Below the pieces are notes generated by a model. That model had not been told where the DNA came from, did not search any database, and saw nothing but the letters and a program-made list of their open reading frames with translations. Both the position numbers and the translations under genes were made by a program. 64,000 bases of DNA from Sunxiuqinia sp965372405 (GTDB lineage: Bacteria; Bacteroidota; Bacteroidia; Bacteroidales; Prolixibacteraceae): positions 1 through 64,000 of the forward strand of contig CBDVCE010000007.1 of NCBI GenBank assembly GCA_965372405.1, read 5' to 3'. Positions 53,755 through 61,151 of the stretch are shown here, piece after piece (the stretch's first letter is position 1; each line of letters begins with the position of its first letter).

Positions 53755-53850
53755 CAAAGTAACAGAGATACAAAGTTCCAAAGTAGTAGAGAGACAAAGT
53801 AACAAAGCTCCAAAGTACCTGAGTAAAAAAGTAACAGAGTTCCAAAGTTA
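53755..53850. repeat. 8-bp period array, CAAAGTNN x 12
   Basis: Twelve units start at 53755, 53763, 53771 and so on to 53843. Seven have CAAAGT or CAAAGC and the rest are one to three changes away (CAGAGT, TAGAGA, AAAAGT). It lies in the 369-base gap between YbaK and MetA, which holds no gene that I can support. Confidence 0.85.
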
Positions 53851-53866
53851 GTAAACTAGAAGAAGA

Positions 53867-53893
53867 GCGTCATCCCGAACTTGATTCGGGATC
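53867..53893. repeat. REP-like hairpin
   Basis: ATCCCGAA (53872-53879) and TTCGGGAT (53885-53892) pair around CTTGA. The wording CGTCATCCCGAACTTGATT matches a dispersed repeat common in Bacteroidota; a decayed relative is at 51491-51513. Confidence 0.6.
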
Positions 53894-53977
53894 TCCGTCG
53901 GGTTATTAAACACTAGTCATTGGTAATAAATCTATTAACGCGCAACCCGTAATCTTCTACTTGTTACTTTTGACTTT

Positions 53978-54946
53978 TCAAATCCCACTTCCATCAGAAT
54001 GATAGTTGAACAACAATTGCTTGCCGTTTTTACCAATATCATCGAGGTTGTAAGGTGTTTTTTGGTAAACGTAGTAATTCAGCCAGTTCGTGAATAGCAA
54101 GTTCGCAGAAGAACGCCATTTCAGAAGCGGCTTTTGTGTGGGGTCATTATCAGGATAATAGTTTCTGGGTATTTCTATTGGCAAGCCTTTTTGAGCATCG
54201 CGCTGGTATTCATTATTCAAGGTGTCTCTGGAGTATTCAGAATGACCGGTAATGAAAATTTGTTTTCCACTTCGAGCCATCAGCATATTTACGCCCGATT
54301 CTTTCGATTGAGAGAGGATATGAAGTTCATCCACTTTATCAATATCTTCGGCTCTAATTTCAGTGTGGCGTGATTGAGGAACGTAATATTCATCATCAAA
54401 CCCACGGAAAATAGGCAGTTTATTATCTGAAACCTTATACTTAAATACACCAAACATCTTCTTATCAAGTGGATACTTGGGAACACCATAAAAATGAAAA
54501 AGACTGGCTTGTGCTGCCCAGCAAATAAACATAGATGAAGTCACATTCTTTGTTGACCAGTCCATGATTTCTTTCATTTCGTCCCAGTAGGTCACTGCTT
54601 CAAAAGGGAGCTGCTCTACTGGAGCTCCCGTAATAATCATGCCATCATATTTGTTTTTGCTGATCTTATCGAAGGTTGTATAAAAGGTCTCCATGTGCTC
54701 GGCAGAAGTATTTTTATGCTCGTGCCCGCAAATTTTCAGAAAGTCAATTTCCACCTGCAATGGGGTGTTCGATAGCAATCGGAGTAAATCTGTTTCTGTC
54801 GTGATTTTTAGTGGCATCAAGTTTAGAATCACCAGTTTTAATGGGCGAATATCCTGATGAGCAGCACGTGTTTCATCAATAACAAATATGTTTTCCTTTC
54901 TTAGCAGCTCAATGGCTGGTAATTTATCAGGAATATTAAGAGGCAT
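53978..54946 (-). CDS. metAA: Homoserine O-acetyltransferase (MetA family, acetyl-CoA type)
   Basis: A 322-residue MetA-family acyltransferase. Catalytic Cys142 sits in FICWAAQA, and the His/Glu pair in ITGHSEYSRDT. Residue 111 is Glu (TGAPVE); in this family Glu111 favours acetyl-CoA and Gly111 succinyl-CoA, so O-acetylhomoserine is the expected product. That agrees with the neighbouring MetY, which uses O-acetylhomoserine. Third gene of the leftward methionine operon. Confidence 0.93.
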   Translation of the reverse strand: MPLNIPDKLPAIELLRKENIFVIDETRAAHQDIRPLKLVILNLMPLKITTETDLLRLLSNTPLQVEIDFLKICGHEHKNTSAEHMETFYTTFDKISKNKYDGMIITGAPVEQLPFEAVTYWDEMKEIMDWSTKNVTSSMFICWAAQASLFHFYGVPKYPLDKKMFGVFKYKVSDNKLPIFRGFDDEYYVPQSRHTEIRAEDIDKVDELHILSQSKESGVNMLMARSGKQIFITGHSEYSRDTLNNEYQRDAQKGLPIEIPRNYYPDNDPTQKPLLKWRSSANLLFTNWLNYYVYQKTPYNLDDIGKNGKQLLFNYHSDGSGI

Positions 54947-55020
54947 GTTTTTTCTTTTTAGTGTTGTTAAAAATCCCGGATGCGAATATACACCCGGGAA
55001 TTTAAATAGTATCTGATAGT

Positions 55021-56325
55021 TTAACCAATTTTGGCTAACGCTTGTTCAAAGTCAGCAATAATATCATCAATGTGTTCAATGCCAACCGAAACACGAAGCT
55101 GTGAAGGATAAACTCCAGCGGCTAATTGTGCTTCTGCAGACATTTGCTGGTGTGTTGTTGCAGCTGGTTGAATAATCAGCGTTTTTGCATCACCAACGTT
55201 CGCTAAGTGACTAACCAATTCCATGCTGTTTACCACTTCTTTGGCACTTTCAACATCACCTTTTACAATGAATGAAAGCATGCTTCCTGCTCCTTTTGGA
55301 AAGTATTTTTTTGCCAAGTCGTAAGAAGGGTTGTCTTTTAATCCCGGATAATTTACGCTTTCCACTTTTGGGTGTTGCACTAACCAGTCAGCTAATTTTT
55401 CAGCATTTTCAACATGCCTTTCCATCCTTAGTGATAAGGTTTCCAAACCTTGCGTTAATAAAAATGAGTTAAACGGACTGATGGCGGGACCAAAGTCACG
55501 AAGACCTTCAACTCGTGCTTTAATAATGAATGCAATGTTTCCAAACGGGCCATCAAAGTTGAAGACATCCCAGTATTTCAATCCATGATAACCTTCTGAT
55601 GGTTCAGTGAATCCAGGGAACTTTCCGTTGCCCCAGTTAAAGTTTCCGGCATCAACAATTACACCGCCAATGCTTGTTCCGTGTCCGCCAATCCATTTGG
55701 TAGCCGACTCAACAACAATGTTTGCACCATGCTCAATTGGCTTAAACAGATAACCAGCTCCTGCAAAGGTGTTATCCACAATCAATGGGATGTCATGCTT
55801 TTTGGCAATGGCGGCAATCGCATCAAAATCAGGAATTACAAATCCAGGGTTTCCAATAGTCTCAAAATAGATGGCTTTGGTTTTATCATCAATTAAGGCT
55901 TCAAATGAAGCTGGTTCCAGATCTTTAGTCAATCGGGCATCAATGCCTTGTCGTTTAAACGAAACGGTGAATTGATTGTAAGAGCCACCATACAAATAAG
56001 GTGAACTTACGAAGTTGTCGCCAAGCTCTAGTAGCGTATTGAAAACCAAAAACTGGGCAGCATGACCCGAAGCTACAGCAAGGGCAGCAACGCCACCCTC
56101 AAGAGCCGCAATGCGTTGTTCAAACACATCTTGCGTTGGGTTCATAATACGGGTGTATATATTTCCAAATTCTTTTAAAGCGAATAGATTGGCAGCATGA
56201 TCCGAATCGTTAAATACATACGAGCTGGTTTGATAAATAGGCACCGCCCTTGAACCTGTTGTTGGGTCGGGCTCTTGTCCTGCATGGAGCTGCAGTGTCT
56301 CGAAATTTAAACTTTTAGTACTCAT
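55021..56325 (-). CDS. metY: O-acetylhomoserine sulfhydrylase (MetY)
   Basis: A 434-residue PLP enzyme of the Cys/Met metabolism family. The PLP lysine is in VESATKWIGGHGTSIGG (near residue 214), and the start FETLQLHAGQEPDPTTGSRAVP is typical of MetY. It makes homocysteine from O-acetylhomoserine and sulfide. It is 17 bases downstream of the aspartokinase gene and 74 ahead of metAA, so these three form a direct-sulfhydrylation route towards methionine. Confidence 0.95.
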   Translation of the reverse strand: MSTKSLNFETLQLHAGQEPDPTTGSRAVPIYQTSSYVFNDSDHAANLFALKEFGNIYTRIMNPTQDVFEQRIAALEGGVAALAVASGHAAQFLVFNTLLELGDNFVSSPYLYGGSYNQFTVSFKRQGIDARLTKDLEPASFEALIDDKTKAIYFETIGNPGFVIPDFDAIAAIAKKHDIPLIVDNTFAGAGYLFKPIEHGANIVVESATKWIGGHGTSIGGVIVDAGNFNWGNGKFPGFTEPSEGYHGLKYWDVFNFDGPFGNIAFIIKARVEGLRDFGPAISPFNSFLLTQGLETLSLRMERHVENAEKLADWLVQHPKVESVNYPGLKDNPSYDLAKKYFPKGAGSMLSFIVKGDVESAKEVVNSMELVSHLANVGDAKTLIIQPAATTHQQMSAEAQLAAGVYPSQLRVSVGIEHIDDIIADFEQALAKIG

Positions 56326-56342
56326 TGTAATTATTTTAAGGG

Positions 56343-57683
56343 TTATTTAAAGAATGTCTTATGAATTTCCTGAATTGCTTTTTTCTTATCCTTTTCATCA
56401 ATAATTAAGTAGCTCACCAGGTCGGATGCACCTGAACCACTTAGTACAACATTGATCTTGTTTTTAGATACTGCTGTAAAAAGTTTGGCAGATATTCCAT
56501 GGCTAACCTGCATGCCATGACCAATAATCGCAATCAATGAAATTTTTTCTTCAATTGAAATATTGCTTACTGAAGACAACTCAATTTGATTGATGATTTT
56601 GCGGGCTTCTATAACTGATGACTTATCGATAATGATGTTGATGCTGGTTTGTGCAGTAATGACTGATCGAATATTGATTTGGTGTTTACTGAAGGCAGTA
56701 GTCACACTGGCAAGGATGCCGGGTTTGAAACCAACACCTGGGCCATTCAGCTTCAAAATGGCAATGTCGTCACTGTGGGCAACACTTTTTACCACTTCAT
56801 CAGCAACAATACTTTTTGAATTAATGGTTGTTTTCAATAGTTTTTGTCCATTTGCCAAGTCATAAACATAAATAGGAATGTGCTTGTCAATAAGTGGCTC
56901 AACAACACGCGGATGAACAGATGACTGGTTGAAATAGGAAAGCTCCGATGCTTCTTCGTAAGTTAGGCTTTTTATGTGTGCAGCGTTTTCAATAAGCTTG
57001 CTGTCCGATGTTTTGTATGCTTTCCCGATTTGCCAAAGTTCAAGGCTCTTTGTTTTCAGAATTGCTACCAAAGATGATGCTGTATAATCCGAAGCACGTT
57101 TCCCTAACCGGGCAATTTTGCCATTTTCAGTAACTCCAAATGAGCCAGGAACTAAATTTATTTTTGACCATTCTACCTTCTGGATATTCTTTGCTGATTC
57201 ATGCTGCAATACGCTGGCATTTCCATATTCATCGGTAACTTTTAAACCAATTTCTTCAGGCAAGCTTAGTTTAGCATTCAAATGATTTTGTTGCAAATAG
57301 CTTTGCAGAAGCAAACCTGTTAGTCTTTCCGAAAAACTAATTACAACATCTTGTAGTGCTAATGAGAAATCACCCGTGTATTCAATTCCTTTTAATAGGG
57401 TTTCCAGTTTCGAGGTTTCATCTTTCAGAAGAGTATCTTCAGAGGGAAAATCGATAGGCAGATTCTCGATTACTACATTTATTTGACTGATAACGTCCTG
57501 GCTTCTCAGGCTCCCAAGCCTAAGTAGTTGAAGACTGTTACTTACAATATCCTGTATTTCTGAAATGGATGATACAACAATGATATGATTTTGAGAGGAT
57601 GTTTTAAGAATGTTTATAAACGACTCTAAAACATGAACTTTTTTTAAGTTGTTTCCTCCAAATCGTACGACACAATTTGGCAT
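56343..57683 (-). CDS. Aspartate kinase-like protein with altered KFGG motif
   Basis: A 446-residue aspartokinase: amino acid kinase domain at about 1-290 and two ACT domains at about 300-446 (LKLNGPGVGFKPGILASVTTAF and LIAIIGHGMQVSHGISAKLF). The SDYTA motif is kept (KRASDYTASSLVAIL). The normally invariant VVKFGGTSV start reads VVRFGGNNL, so the phosphate-binding Lys is Arg7 and the Thr-Ser pair is lost. It heads the metY-metAA operon. Either this is a diverged but active MetL-type enzyme or a regulatory relic; homoserine dehydrogenase is not in the window. Confidence 0.82.
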   Translation of the reverse strand: MPNCVVRFGGNNLKKVHVLESFINILKTSSQNHIIVVSSISEIQDIVSNSLQLLRLGSLRSQDVISQINVVIENLPIDFPSEDTLLKDETSKLETLLKGIEYTGDFSLALQDVVISFSERLTGLLLQSYLQQNHLNAKLSLPEEIGLKVTDEYGNASVLQHESAKNIQKVEWSKINLVPGSFGVTENGKIARLGKRASDYTASSLVAILKTKSLELWQIGKAYKTSDSKLIENAAHIKSLTYEEASELSYFNQSSVHPRVVEPLIDKHIPIYVYDLANGQKLLKTTINSKSIVADEVVKSVAHSDDIAILKLNGPGVGFKPGILASVTTAFSKHQINIRSVITAQTSINIIIDKSSVIEARKIINQIELSSVSNISIEEKISLIAIIGHGMQVSHGISAKLFTAVSKNKINVVLSGSGASDLVSYLIIDEKDKKKAIQEIHKTFFK

Positions 57684-57736
57684 GATAATAAAATTAGAAT
57701 TGGAAAATGGAATAAATTAACTTGGGAAAATTTGGG

Positions 57737-57840
57737 AGCCTTCAATCAATAGCGAAATACTGAAAGAAGGCTATCGCATAAACATAGACTTGGATAGCAT
57801 AACAAATACAACACGGCTCATGAGATGAGCTGCAAAAGTG
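57737..57840 (-). promoter_or_regulatory. Structured leader of the aspartokinase-metY-metAA operon
   Basis: A likely -7 core CACTTTTG (57833-57840, minus strand) is followed by a hairpin GCTCAT/ATGAGC (57816-57830), then GCTATC/GATAGC (57770-57775 with 57793-57798) and GCCTTC/GAAGGC (57737-57743 with 57766-57772). The last two overlap at 57770-57772 and so exclude each other, as in attenuators. No SAM riboswitch consensus was recognised. The rest of the 501-base gap 57684-58184 holds diverged repeats and a hairpin at 58137-58167. Confidence 0.35.
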
Positions 57841-58036
57841 TGTTGATATGAATAAATATTGGTCATGTTATGCCGTTTATGTGATTGCAAACCTAGTTAT
57901 TTTATTGAAGAAACAAAACCTATTTAGAAAAAGTTTAAATAATGTTAGCCGAATATTAACAAAGAGCTTGCGTTTCGGGGTGCAAGTTACGAGTTGCAAA
58001 TTTTACTATTGAATGTGTGCAAATTGTTAGTGGTCA

Positions 58037-58130
58037 ATGATTAATATTAAAAGAGTGACAAAGAAACTAAGTATTGTGATCAAATTGCTGTGTATCAATT
58101 AATCCTATAATCTAAAAAATTGATTATCGT
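58037..58130. repeat. Diverged intergenic repeat, copy A
   Basis: Shares with 59080-59182 the order TGAnTAATnTTAA, AAAGAAACTnAG, AATTAATCC, and a terminal hairpin (here ATAATC/GATTAT at 58107-58127). Confidence 0.5.
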
Positions 58131-58136
58131 GGAAAA

Positions 58137-58167
58137 GGGATAGCATCTTTTCAAAAGATGACTTCCC
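58137..58167 (-). terminator. Possible terminator of the 243-residue lipoprotein gene
   Basis: CATCTTTT and AAAAGATG (58144-58160) form the tip, with GGGA/TCCC at the base, 18 bases beyond the lipoprotein stop. No clear T-tract on the minus strand. Confidence 0.4.
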
Positions 58168-58184
58168 CTTCGTCTAAACCTTCT

Positions 58185-58916
58185 TTATTGAACGGGAAAC
58201 TGTACTTGCACAAAGTTAAACTGCACAAATTCATCGTCTACCGGAAGAAATAGTTTGAAATAAGCTGCATCTGGGTTAGCGGGTAAAAACACTTTTCCTT
58301 GCATGGAGTAGTTTGTTTCAAGTGTTGTTTTCCGAATGGTAGAGCTTTTCCATGTATGCAATAAGTCACTAATGCTTTCTGCTTCAAATTTAGTATCGGC
58401 ATTGTCAATCAGAACACCCTCAAAAATATGTGTTCGAAAATGATCATTGTGCGGATTGTCATCAGTTGCTGTTGCTATTCCGGTGGCTATATCAATTCCT
58501 GCAGCCATAATACTTAATCCAATGCTATTCTTCTGACGAGCTTCATTTTTAGAGAGGTCTTTTTCAAGTTCGAAGATTTCCTTCTCTGGATCTACTGCTT
58601 TTAGCTTTTTTGATGATAATGCTTGTTGTTCAGTATCATAAGCCTGACATTTGAATTTTGCCGGATCAATTAATACAGGCATGTTTGAACGGTTAATAAT
58701 ATTGAAATCAAACCAGTATTCATTGTCCTGAAATTTGTCAAAGCCAACTTCAAAAATTACACCATATAAGGAATCGGAGACAAAGTTTTGTCCATAAAGC
58801 CATTTGCCACCTTCTTCTTCAGGTTGAAGTTTAATAATATTCTGAGGGCCAGTACATGATTGAAATATAATTACTACAATAAGTGCAAGTGCGGTTAAGG
58901 TAAATTTGTGTTTCAT
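58185..58916 (-). CDS. Hypothetical lipoprotein
   Basis: A 243-residue protein with a good lipoprotein signal (VVIIFQSCTG, Cys near residue 21). The rest is beta-rich with a predicted helical stretch near 105-150 (EIFELEKDLSKNEARQKNS, then the alanine/glycine-rich IMAAGIDIATGIATA, which could insert in or lie on a membrane). No family recognised. Monocistronic, with a promoter core at 58949. Confidence 0.7.
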   Translation of the reverse strand: MKHKFTLTALALIVVIIFQSCTGPQNIIKLQPEEEGGKWLYGQNFVSDSLYGVIFEVGFDKFQDNEYWFDFNIINRSNMPVLIDPAKFKCQAYDTEQQALSSKKLKAVDPEKEIFELEKDLSKNEARQKNSIGLSIMAAGIDIATGIATATDDNPHNDHFRTHIFEGVLIDNADTKFEAESISDLLHTWKSSTIRKTTLETNYSMQGKVFLPANPDAAYFKLFLPVDDEFVQFNFVQVQFPVQ

Positions 58917-58948
58917 AGCTGTAATTTTTCAGTTTTCCTTTTCGAAAA

Positions 58949-58956
58949 CAAACTTA
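58949..58956 (-). promoter_or_regulatory. -7 promoter core for the lipoprotein gene
   Basis: TAAGTTTG on the minus strand matches TAnnTTTG, with a leader of about 30 nt. Confidence 0.45.
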
Positions 58957-59079
58957 CCAAATCCTGTGCCAGAAATAGAAAAATCCCAAATTTCATAATC
59001 CAAATTTCAGACTTGATGAATTTGTAGTCAGTCTGTGAATGAACAAGTTTTCAATTGCAAATAACAATGAATTACCCCA

Positions 59080-59182
59080 ATGACTAATGTTAACAGAGGA
59101 GTAAAGAAACTGAGAAACTGTGCGCTGCGATCCTAGTGCGATGCAATAATTAATCCAACAATCTGAAAGTCTGATTGTCGGA
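59080..59182. repeat. Diverged intergenic repeat, copy B
   Basis: Partner of 58037-58130. Ends in the hairpin ACAATC/GATTGT (59158-59178), with flanking CC/GG. It lies in the 364-base gap 58917-59280, which holds no supported gene. Confidence 0.5.
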
Positions 59183-59280
59183 AATCAAGAAACCAGTATT
59201 TAGTTTCCAATCTACAATTGTAAGTTCTTTAAGAGATATGTAACAATAATTCCAAAATCCAATCACCTTTGATTGGGACA

Positions 59281-60003
59281 CTACAATTTTCGGTTTTGTA
59301 AGTCGCGGATAACCACCGACGAACAAAAGCAACCAAAGAGTGGGGGCATGTATGAGATGGTACCCACAGTCGATTTTTTATTTTGAGATTTTTCTTCTCG
59401 TACCCTCTTGGGATCAACATCTTCAGGGGAGAAAACAACCTGAAATCCTTCTCTGATATTTAGTTTGTGAAGCTGTTTGCGGAGTACCCTGGCAAGCTTA
59501 CAATTGTAGCTTTTTGAAATGTCTGCTACCTGAACCATTGAAGGGTCAAGTTTGCCTCCTGCACCCATTGAACTAACAATGGATAACCCTGCCTGAACAG
59601 CATGATATAGTAAAAATACTTTTGGTGCAAGCGTGTCAATGGCATCAACGACATAATCATATTTAGCGGCATTTAGTATTTCTACCATCCGCTCATCTTT
59701 CAGGTATTCATTTACTATTATTAATTCAATTTCCGGGTTAATGTCACGAAATCGTTTAGCAAGAACTTCTGCTTTTGGTTTTCCTTCATTACTCACAAGA
59801 GCAGGAAGTTGTCTGTTTCTATTTGTAGATTCAACAACATCAGCATCAGCGATTGTCATTTTTCCAATTCCAGCCCGACAAAGTTGCTCCGCTGCATAGG
59901 CTCCAACTCCACCAAGTCCAATAACCAAAACATGTGCTTGTTTCAATTTATCTAATCCTTCTTCACCCAACATCAGCACAGTGCGCTCCTGCCAATTACT
60001 CAT
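59281..60003 (-). CDS. tcdA: tRNA threonylcarbamoyladenosine dehydratase TcdA
   Basis: A 240-residue E1/ThiF-like enzyme. ATP-binding GLGGVGAYAAEQLCRAGIG near residue 30, then DADVVESTNRNRQ and the C-terminal CFCSSVVIRDL are typical of TcdA/CsdL. It cyclises t6A to ct6A at position 37 of ANN-decoding tRNAs. Its start overlaps the TatD gene by 8 bases. Confidence 0.93.
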   Translation of the reverse strand: MSNWQERTVLMLGEEGLDKLKQAHVLVIGLGGVGAYAAEQLCRAGIGKMTIADADVVESTNRNRQLPALVSNEGKPKAEVLAKRFRDINPEIELIIVNEYLKDERMVEILNAAKYDYVVDAIDTLAPKVFLLYHAVQAGLSIVSSMGAGGKLDPSMVQVADISKSYNCKLARVLRKQLHKLNIREGFQVVFSPEDVDPKRVREEKSQNKKSTVGTISYMPPLFGCFCSSVVIRDLQNRKL

Positions 60004-60652
60004 AACTAAAAACCATTTTGAAATTACTATAAACCTCAGCTTTCAATTTCTCTATAGAATAATTTAGTTGCTGTGCTGCAAAAGTATAAATAGTTTCAAT
60101 TGACTCCGAACTTTCATCGGTTTCAAAGAACAATTTATTTAATGGTATTAGTTGAAGAGAGTCTATTTGTTCCTGTTTGTTTATCAAAAGAGCTGCTCCA
60201 AAGGAGAAATGGAAGTTATATGAAAGAAGCTGTTTGGTCATTTGTATATTGCCGCTATATCCATGCAGAATCCATGGAATATTTGATTTTCGTGATTTTC
60301 TGATCCTAAGTAAATCCGAATAACTACGAACAGAATGAATGATTAAAGGTTTGTTTGTGAGTTCTGCAATTTCAACCTGTTTTAAGAAAACGTCTTCTTG
60401 TATCTTAAATGGAGTGTCAATTGCCCGATCTAAACCACACTCGCCAATTGCAAGCACATTTGGATGATCTGCCAGTGATTTCAACTTGACAAGCATTTTG
60501 TCAGTGTCAAAGTCCTTAAAATACCAAGGATGAATACCTACAGAATAGAGCCTATCGGGTTTTGGATTCCAATTATTTTGAATGAAGTGGTTGAATACCT
60601 CAATGTGCCCAACATTAGATAAGTGTGTATGTATATTTATAAACTTGCCCAT
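59996..60652 (-). CDS. TatD-family hydrolase
   Basis: A 218-residue metal-dependent hydrolase: HTH metal ligands (His8, His10), AIGECGLDRAID, IIHSVRSY, LHGYSG and FETDESSES match the TatD pattern. It is shorter than E. coli TatD (about 260 residues) and more divergent, as usual for Bacteroidota paralogues. Likely a DNA exonuclease or D-aminoacyl-tRNA deacylase-like enzyme; specificity cannot be called. Overlaps both neighbours. Confidence 0.87.
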   Translation of the reverse strand: MGKFINIHTHLSNVGHIEVFNHFIQNNWNPKPDRLYSVGIHPWYFKDFDTDKMLVKLKSLADHPNVLAIGECGLDRAIDTPFKIQEDVFLKQVEIAELTNKPLIIHSVRSYSDLLRIRKSRKSNIPWILHGYSGNIQMTKQLLSYNFHFSFGAALLINKQEQIDSLQLIPLNKLFFETDESSESIETIYTFAAQQLNYSIEKLKAEVYSNFKMVFSYE

Positions 60653-61050
60653 ATTCTTGCCAACGAGTACCCAGGTGCATCAATTTTTAAATCCAGAAAA
60701 TAACCAAAAGGGGTTTGCATGGTAGTGAATTCCGCATTTTGAAGCCGTTGCTCTGCTAAGTCGAACAGCTCTTTTGTAAAAATAGCTGAAGCTTTTGATT
60801 CCGATAAGTGTGCAAAAGAGTGAAGAATCACACTTTTGGTGTTATTTTTTCTGGCTGTCCATTTCAAGTGGTTCACCAGCTTCTTTTCCCTGCTTTTCAG
60901 GTCTTTTGCTTCATCCTGCTCCTCAACCTGAACAAAAGCAAGGATAGCATCTTTACAAATTTCACCTTCAGTTATCTCCGGTGCATCCTCCAGAGTTTTT
61001 TCTTTTGGACTGAAACTGAATTCGTTAACATACATCACCAGTACCTTCAT
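60637..61050 (-). CDS. Stand-alone ThrRS-type tRNA editing domain
   Basis: A 137-residue protein resembling the N-terminal editing domain of archaeal threonyl-tRNA synthetase (a DTD-like fold): MKVLVMYVNEFSFSPKEKT start, VILHSFAHLSESKA in the middle, and TPFGYFLDLKIDAPGYSLARI at the end. That domain removes Ser from Ser-tRNA(Thr). The frame is open to 61074, but a promoter core at 61072-61079 makes that ATG unlikely, so 61050 is chosen. First gene of a three-gene operon with tatD-like and tcdA. Confidence 0.82.
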   Translation of the reverse strand: MKVLVMYVNEFSFSPKEKTLEDAPEITEGEICKDAILAFVQVEEQDEAKDLKSREKKLVNHLKWTARKNNTKSVILHSFAHLSESKASAIFTKELFDLAEQRLQNAEFTTMQTPFGYFLDLKIDAPGYSLARIWASL

Positions 61051-61071
61051 TTTTTTTGTAGTGTTTTTACC

Positions 61072-61079
61072 CAAAAGTA
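61072..61079 (-). promoter_or_regulatory. -7 promoter core of the editing domain-TatD-TcdA operon
   Basis: TACTTTTG on the minus strand matches TAnnTTTG; the inferred start of transcription is near 61068, with about 18 nt of leader to the ATG at 61050. Confidence 0.5.
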
Positions 61080-61121
61080 TAATGTTTATGAATATAATTC
61101 GTTTTTAATGATGTTTTAAAC

Positions 61122-61129
61122 TAGTTTTG
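61122..61129 (+). promoter_or_regulatory. -7 promoter core for the T9SS protease
   Basis: TAGTTTTG matches TAnnTTTG and gives a leader of about 19 nt to the GTG start at 61152. Confidence 0.5.
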
Positions 61130-61151
61130 ACACAGTATAAGAAAAGGTAAG

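Noticed and set aside
53648..53845. Minus-strand open frame across the CAAAGTNN array
   Set aside because: Its sequence is produced by the octamer repeat, whose period is not a multiple of three; no start context.
52815..53850. CRISPR-like arrays
   Set aside because: The 21-bp and 8-bp repeats are contiguous and degenerate, with no unique spacers, and no cas genes are present.
57684..57840. SAM riboswitch ahead of the methionine operon
   Set aside because: No recognisable SAM-I, SAM-II or SAM-IV core; kept only as an unclassified structured leader.
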